Part shown: positions 61,900 to 64,000 of the stretch, one piece after another
Layout of the letters: every line of letters begins with the position of its first letter
How positions within the stretch are numbered: position 1 is the stretch's first letter
Assembly: GCF_001403875.1 (NCBI RefSeq)
Contig: NZ_LN884299.1
Coordinates: 2,790,117-2,854,116, forward strand
Reading direction: 5' to 3'
DNA from: Paenibacillus ihumii
GTDB lineage: Bacteria > Bacillota > Bacilli > Paenibacillales > Paenibacillaceae
Length of the DNA stretch: 64,000 bases
Program-made: the position numbers and the translations under genes
The notes under the pieces: generated by a model
Told to the model about the DNA's origin: nothing
Seen by the model: only the letters and a program-made list of their open reading frames with translations
Database searches by the model: none

Positions 61900-62445
61900 A
61901 TGGTCTATGTTGCGCTGCTCCGCGGAATCAATGTTGGCGGAAACAATAAAATCGACATGAAGCTGTTAAAGAATGCTTTCGAGCAAGCAGGCATGACTAA
62001 CGTTGTGACTTATATTAATTCGGGTAATATTGTTTTTACCTGTGTAGATAAAACGAAGCAAGAGATCGTAAATATTTTAGAAGAATGTATCGTCGAGAAC
62101 TTCGGGCTTGAAATCAAGGTTCTTGTTCTTCATTTGGATGACATGAAAAAAGTCCTTCTTGAACTCCCGGAAACATGGACAAATGACGAAAAAATGAAGA
62201 GTGATGTGCTGTTTCTTTGGGAAGAAATTGATGATGCAGCCGTGCTGGACAAGCTGGTAATCCGTCCCGAGATCGATACCGTAAAATATGTTCCGGGCGC
62301 TATTCTATGGTCAGTTGATAAAAAAAACGTCACAAAAAGCGGAATGAGCAAAATCATCGGTACAGAAATGTACCGAAAAGTTACAGTGCGAAACGTGAAT
62401 TCAACTCGCAAGATATATAGTTTGATGCTTGCCGCCAACGAATGA
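61900..62445 (+). CDS. DUF1697 family protein
   Basis: This 181-aa cytoplasmic protein begins MVYVALLRGINVGGNNKIDMK, the hallmark of DUF1697. TYINSGNIVF and VTVRNVNSTRKIYSLM follow. No function is known for the family. AGGAGG seven bases upstream of ATG 61900 makes a clear start. It is a single unit. Confidence 0.9.
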   Translation: MVYVALLRGINVGGNNKIDMKLLKNAFEQAGMTNVVTYINSGNIVFTCVDKTKQEIVNILEECIVENFGLEIKVLVLHLDDMKKVLLELPETWTNDEKMKSDVLFLWEEIDDAAVLDKLVIRPEIDTVKYVPGAILWSVDKKNVTKSGMSKIIGTEMYRKVTVRNVNSTRKIYSLMLAANE

Positions 62446-62720
62446 GACCATCGGATAGCCCTGATCAGATACACACCTAATTTCCGAGAAGCCCAGTAAC
62501 TCTTATATACTCCCGGATAGCTGAGTCCCCAGCTACAAAAAAAGTCCAAATGGCCCCGATAATTCCCCCCTATAGGTTCGCGGCAAAGTTGTCAGCGAAC
62601 ACTGCCATCCTGGAGCAGCACCGTAAGTGAGTCCAGCTTCACTCTCTGCGGGCAGGGGGGGAAGTTCCGTTGACGGAAATACAGAGTTATTGGATGTTAC
62701 CATCCTCTTAGAAATACTAA
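62446..62720. other. Intergenic region before the NIPSNAP gene end
   Basis: This region of about 275 bases shows short imperfect repeats similar to 49.0-49.1 kb (for example AGAAATACTAACTAAA near its end) but no gene. It belongs to the third repeat block at its right part. Confidence 0.4.
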
Positions 62721-63083
62721 CTAAAATGTCTTTAAAATCGTCCTTTCCCTATCGATAGTTGACGTGAAGAACTCTTGCTTGATGTCATTCCGTAATACTT
62801 CCTTAATTGTATCTCTTCCAATCTGATCAAACCGCTCTTGAACTCGCTGTACATGCTCTTCATCAGATTTAATCCTCTTCTCAATCTCTTCGTATTGTTC
62901 ATATGTATCATATTCCCATAATGCAAAAATCTCACTGTTTTCCTCATCGATATGCATATGCCATCTACCAATAAGTCTCGCACCATATTTCAACTGAGAA
63001 GGCAGCAAAATATCATTGAACAATGCATTGAATTCCTCTACAAATGAAGAAGCAACAATATAAGTCTTTCTACGATATATCAT
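62721..63083 (-). CDS. NIPSNAP family protein
   Basis: This 120-aa protein begins MIYRRKTYIVASSFVEEFNAL and has ARLIGRWHMHIDEENSEIFALWEYD. This is the single-domain NIPSNAP/ABM type fold (dimeric alpha-beta barrel). The role is unknown; some members are oxygenases or stress-related. GAGAGAGGTGCAG precedes the ATG. A 3' remnant of the same gene lies at 49127-49279. It is followed on the same transcript side by the GNAT gene 33 bases upstream. Confidence 0.8.
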   Translation of the reverse strand: MIYRRKTYIVASSFVEEFNALFNDILLPSQLKYGARLIGRWHMHIDEENSEIFALWEYDTYEQYEEIEKRIKSDEEHVQRVQERFDQIGRDTIKEVLRNDIKQEFFTSTIDRERTILKTF

Positions 63084-63116
63084 CTCTGCACCTCTCTCGG
63101 TAATATCCCGTAATTA

Positions 63117-63671
63117 CTAGCTATCTTCAATTTCCTCATATTCATTCTTTAATATTCCCATAATAATGGTATCTGCGTAACTTCCATTGATATAATGCCT
63201 TTTTCTTAACCGCCCTTCTTCTTTAAATCCGCATTTCAAATAGCATCGGTATGCTCTTTCATTAAAATCATGTAACTCAAGTTGTATTCTATTTAAATTC
63301 ATTTGATTAAACACAAATTCTTGTAGCACTTTTATGGCTTCAGTCCCGTACCCTTTGCTTAGGTGATCAGCAGTCCCTATTACAATCCCTAATTCGGTTG
63401 TTCTGTTCTTCCAATTAATGTTGAACAAATCGATTTGCCCAATATACTCCTCAGTTTCCTTGTGGGCAATTACAAATCCTTTATGATTATCATTCCGATC
63501 CTCTAGCATTGAATTTAAAAATTGTTCTGTAGCATTCTCTGTATGAGGATAAAGAAATATATCCGACAGATTTTTTACAATTTCGGAGTCGTTCACCCAG
63601 TTCCTCATATATTTAAGGTCATTCTTCTGATATTCTCTTAAAATAATTCGATTACCAATCAGTCGTGGCAT
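63117..63671 (-). CDS. GNAT family N-acetyltransferase (RimJ/RimL-like)
   Basis: This 184-aa enzyme begins MPRLIGNRIILREYQKND and has ELGIVIGTADHLSKGYGTEAI as acetyl-CoA loop and AYRCYLKCGFKEEGRLRKRHYING at the end. These are hallmarks of the RimJ/RimL subgroup. A frameshifted copy exists at 49304-49863. The substrate is unknown; ribosomal protein or drug acetylation is possible. An AAAGGACGTG site is upstream. Confidence 0.9.
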   Translation of the reverse strand: MPRLIGNRIILREYQKNDLKYMRNWVNDSEIVKNLSDIFLYPHTENATEQFLNSMLEDRNDNHKGFVIAHKETEEYIGQIDLFNINWKNRTTELGIVIGTADHLSKGYGTEAIKVLQEFVFNQMNLNRIQLELHDFNERAYRCYLKCGFKEEGRLRKRHYINGSYADTIIMGILKNEYEEIEDS

Positions 63672-63783
63672 AATATCACGTCCTTTTTCATAAAGATTCG
63701 TACATTTTTACCCAGATCCAGACAAGCCTTATGATTCAACTGTTACACTCCATAATGCCACTGTACTTCATTTAATGGACAAA

Positions 63784-64000
63784 TCAACTACATTGCAAAA
63801 CTAACCATACTTTATTAAAGTCATTTCTCTTCAGATCATCTTCATGAATCCAAAAGAAAATCCTACCTACGTCTCCCCACATCATTCCAATATCTTCTTC
63901 AGAATCAATCTGTAAAAGCAGTTTCCACGATTCTGCCCCTGATTCTAATATTTCTTTTCTGGGATCCTGATAACCTGTGAGATCACCACAATATAAGCCA
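63784..64000 (-). CDS. DUF1963/YwqG-like protein, C-terminal part (5' end outside window)
   Basis: The minus-strand frame at the right edge reads ESWKLLLQIDSEEDIGMMWG, then DVGRIFFWIHEDDLKRNDF and WLVLQCS-stop (TGA at 63784-63786). The pattern WxLLLQ-D, MMWGD-G, F-WI--DL and LQC is that of DUF1963 (YwqG) proteins. The function is unknown. The 5' part lies outside the window. The 112 bases to the GNAT gene show nothing. Confidence 0.8.
   Translation of the reverse strand, partial: GLYCGDLTGYQDPRKEILESGAESWKLLLQIDSEEDIGMMWGDVGRIFFWIHEDDLKRNDFNKVWLVLQCS

Noticed and set aside
1..64000. tRNA, rRNA, CRISPR arrays, transposases, phage genes
   Set aside because: None was recognised. No regularly spaced repeats of CRISPR type and no transposase or integrase motifs were seen.

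Overview
The window looks like a Paenibacillus-type Firmicute. The reasons are strong AGGAGG ribosome binding sites with ATG/GTG/TTG starts, cre-like boxes in front of secreted glycanases, S-layer-homology (SLH) anchored polysaccharide lyases, CBM36 modules, a bacilliredoxin (YtxJ/BrxC type) and many ABC-transporter/two-component modules. No tRNA, rRNA, transposase, phage gene or CRISPR array was seen. Family names come from recognising motifs by eye, not from database searches.

Left part (1-35 kb). A truncated PL11 rhamnogalacturonan lyase, a VanZ-RDD membrane protein and several acetyltransferase or small-enzyme genes lead to a compact three-gene operon (13.0-7.6 kb, minus strand). It encodes a TerB-N/TerB-C protein, a DUF2791/BrxD-like P-loop ATPase and an Lhr/BrxHI-like DEAH helicase. 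Its promoter carries a near-consensus LexA (SOS) box, so it is a candidate DNA-processing or defence system. Next come an ABC exporter, a GH11 xylanase and a CE4 deacetylase sharing an almost identical CBM36, a small ABC transporter, and two very large PL8 lyases. One PL8 carries two cohesin-like domains, a dockerin and three SLH repeats; the other ends in a dockerin.

Middle part (35-49 kb). Small detoxification-type enzymes are followed by a RiPP cluster on the minus strand. It contains a BcrA-like ATPase and permease, an ABC exporter, a radical SAM/SPASM maturase, a peptide-maturation protein (TIGR04066-like), an acyl-carrier-related protein and a 46-aa Cys-rich precursor. A divergent LytTR regulator with an AgrC-like GHKL kinase suggests peptide-sensed control.

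Right part (49-64 kb). This holds a TetR-ABC module, a second copy of a phosphatase/glycosyltransferase block, lspA, a BceRS/BcrAB-like two-component plus ABC module, a fragment of the RiPP exporter, a bacilliredoxin and single-gene enzymes. Three blocks here (53.0-55.0, 60.0-60.3 and 62.7-63.7 kb) repeat blocks at 37.3-38.5, 44.1-44.4 and 49.1-49.9 kb in the same order and orientation. This suggests an old tandem duplication of about 16 kb that has since decayed.

A further recurring element is a hairpin leader found four times (6.8, 15.8, 36.5 and 39.8 kb), always just upstream of a minus-strand gene. It combines a TATAAT-like box, a conserved GGA-GAAGCTC segment and a terminator-like stem whose loop contains GAGCT. 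It may be an undescribed attenuator or riboregulator.
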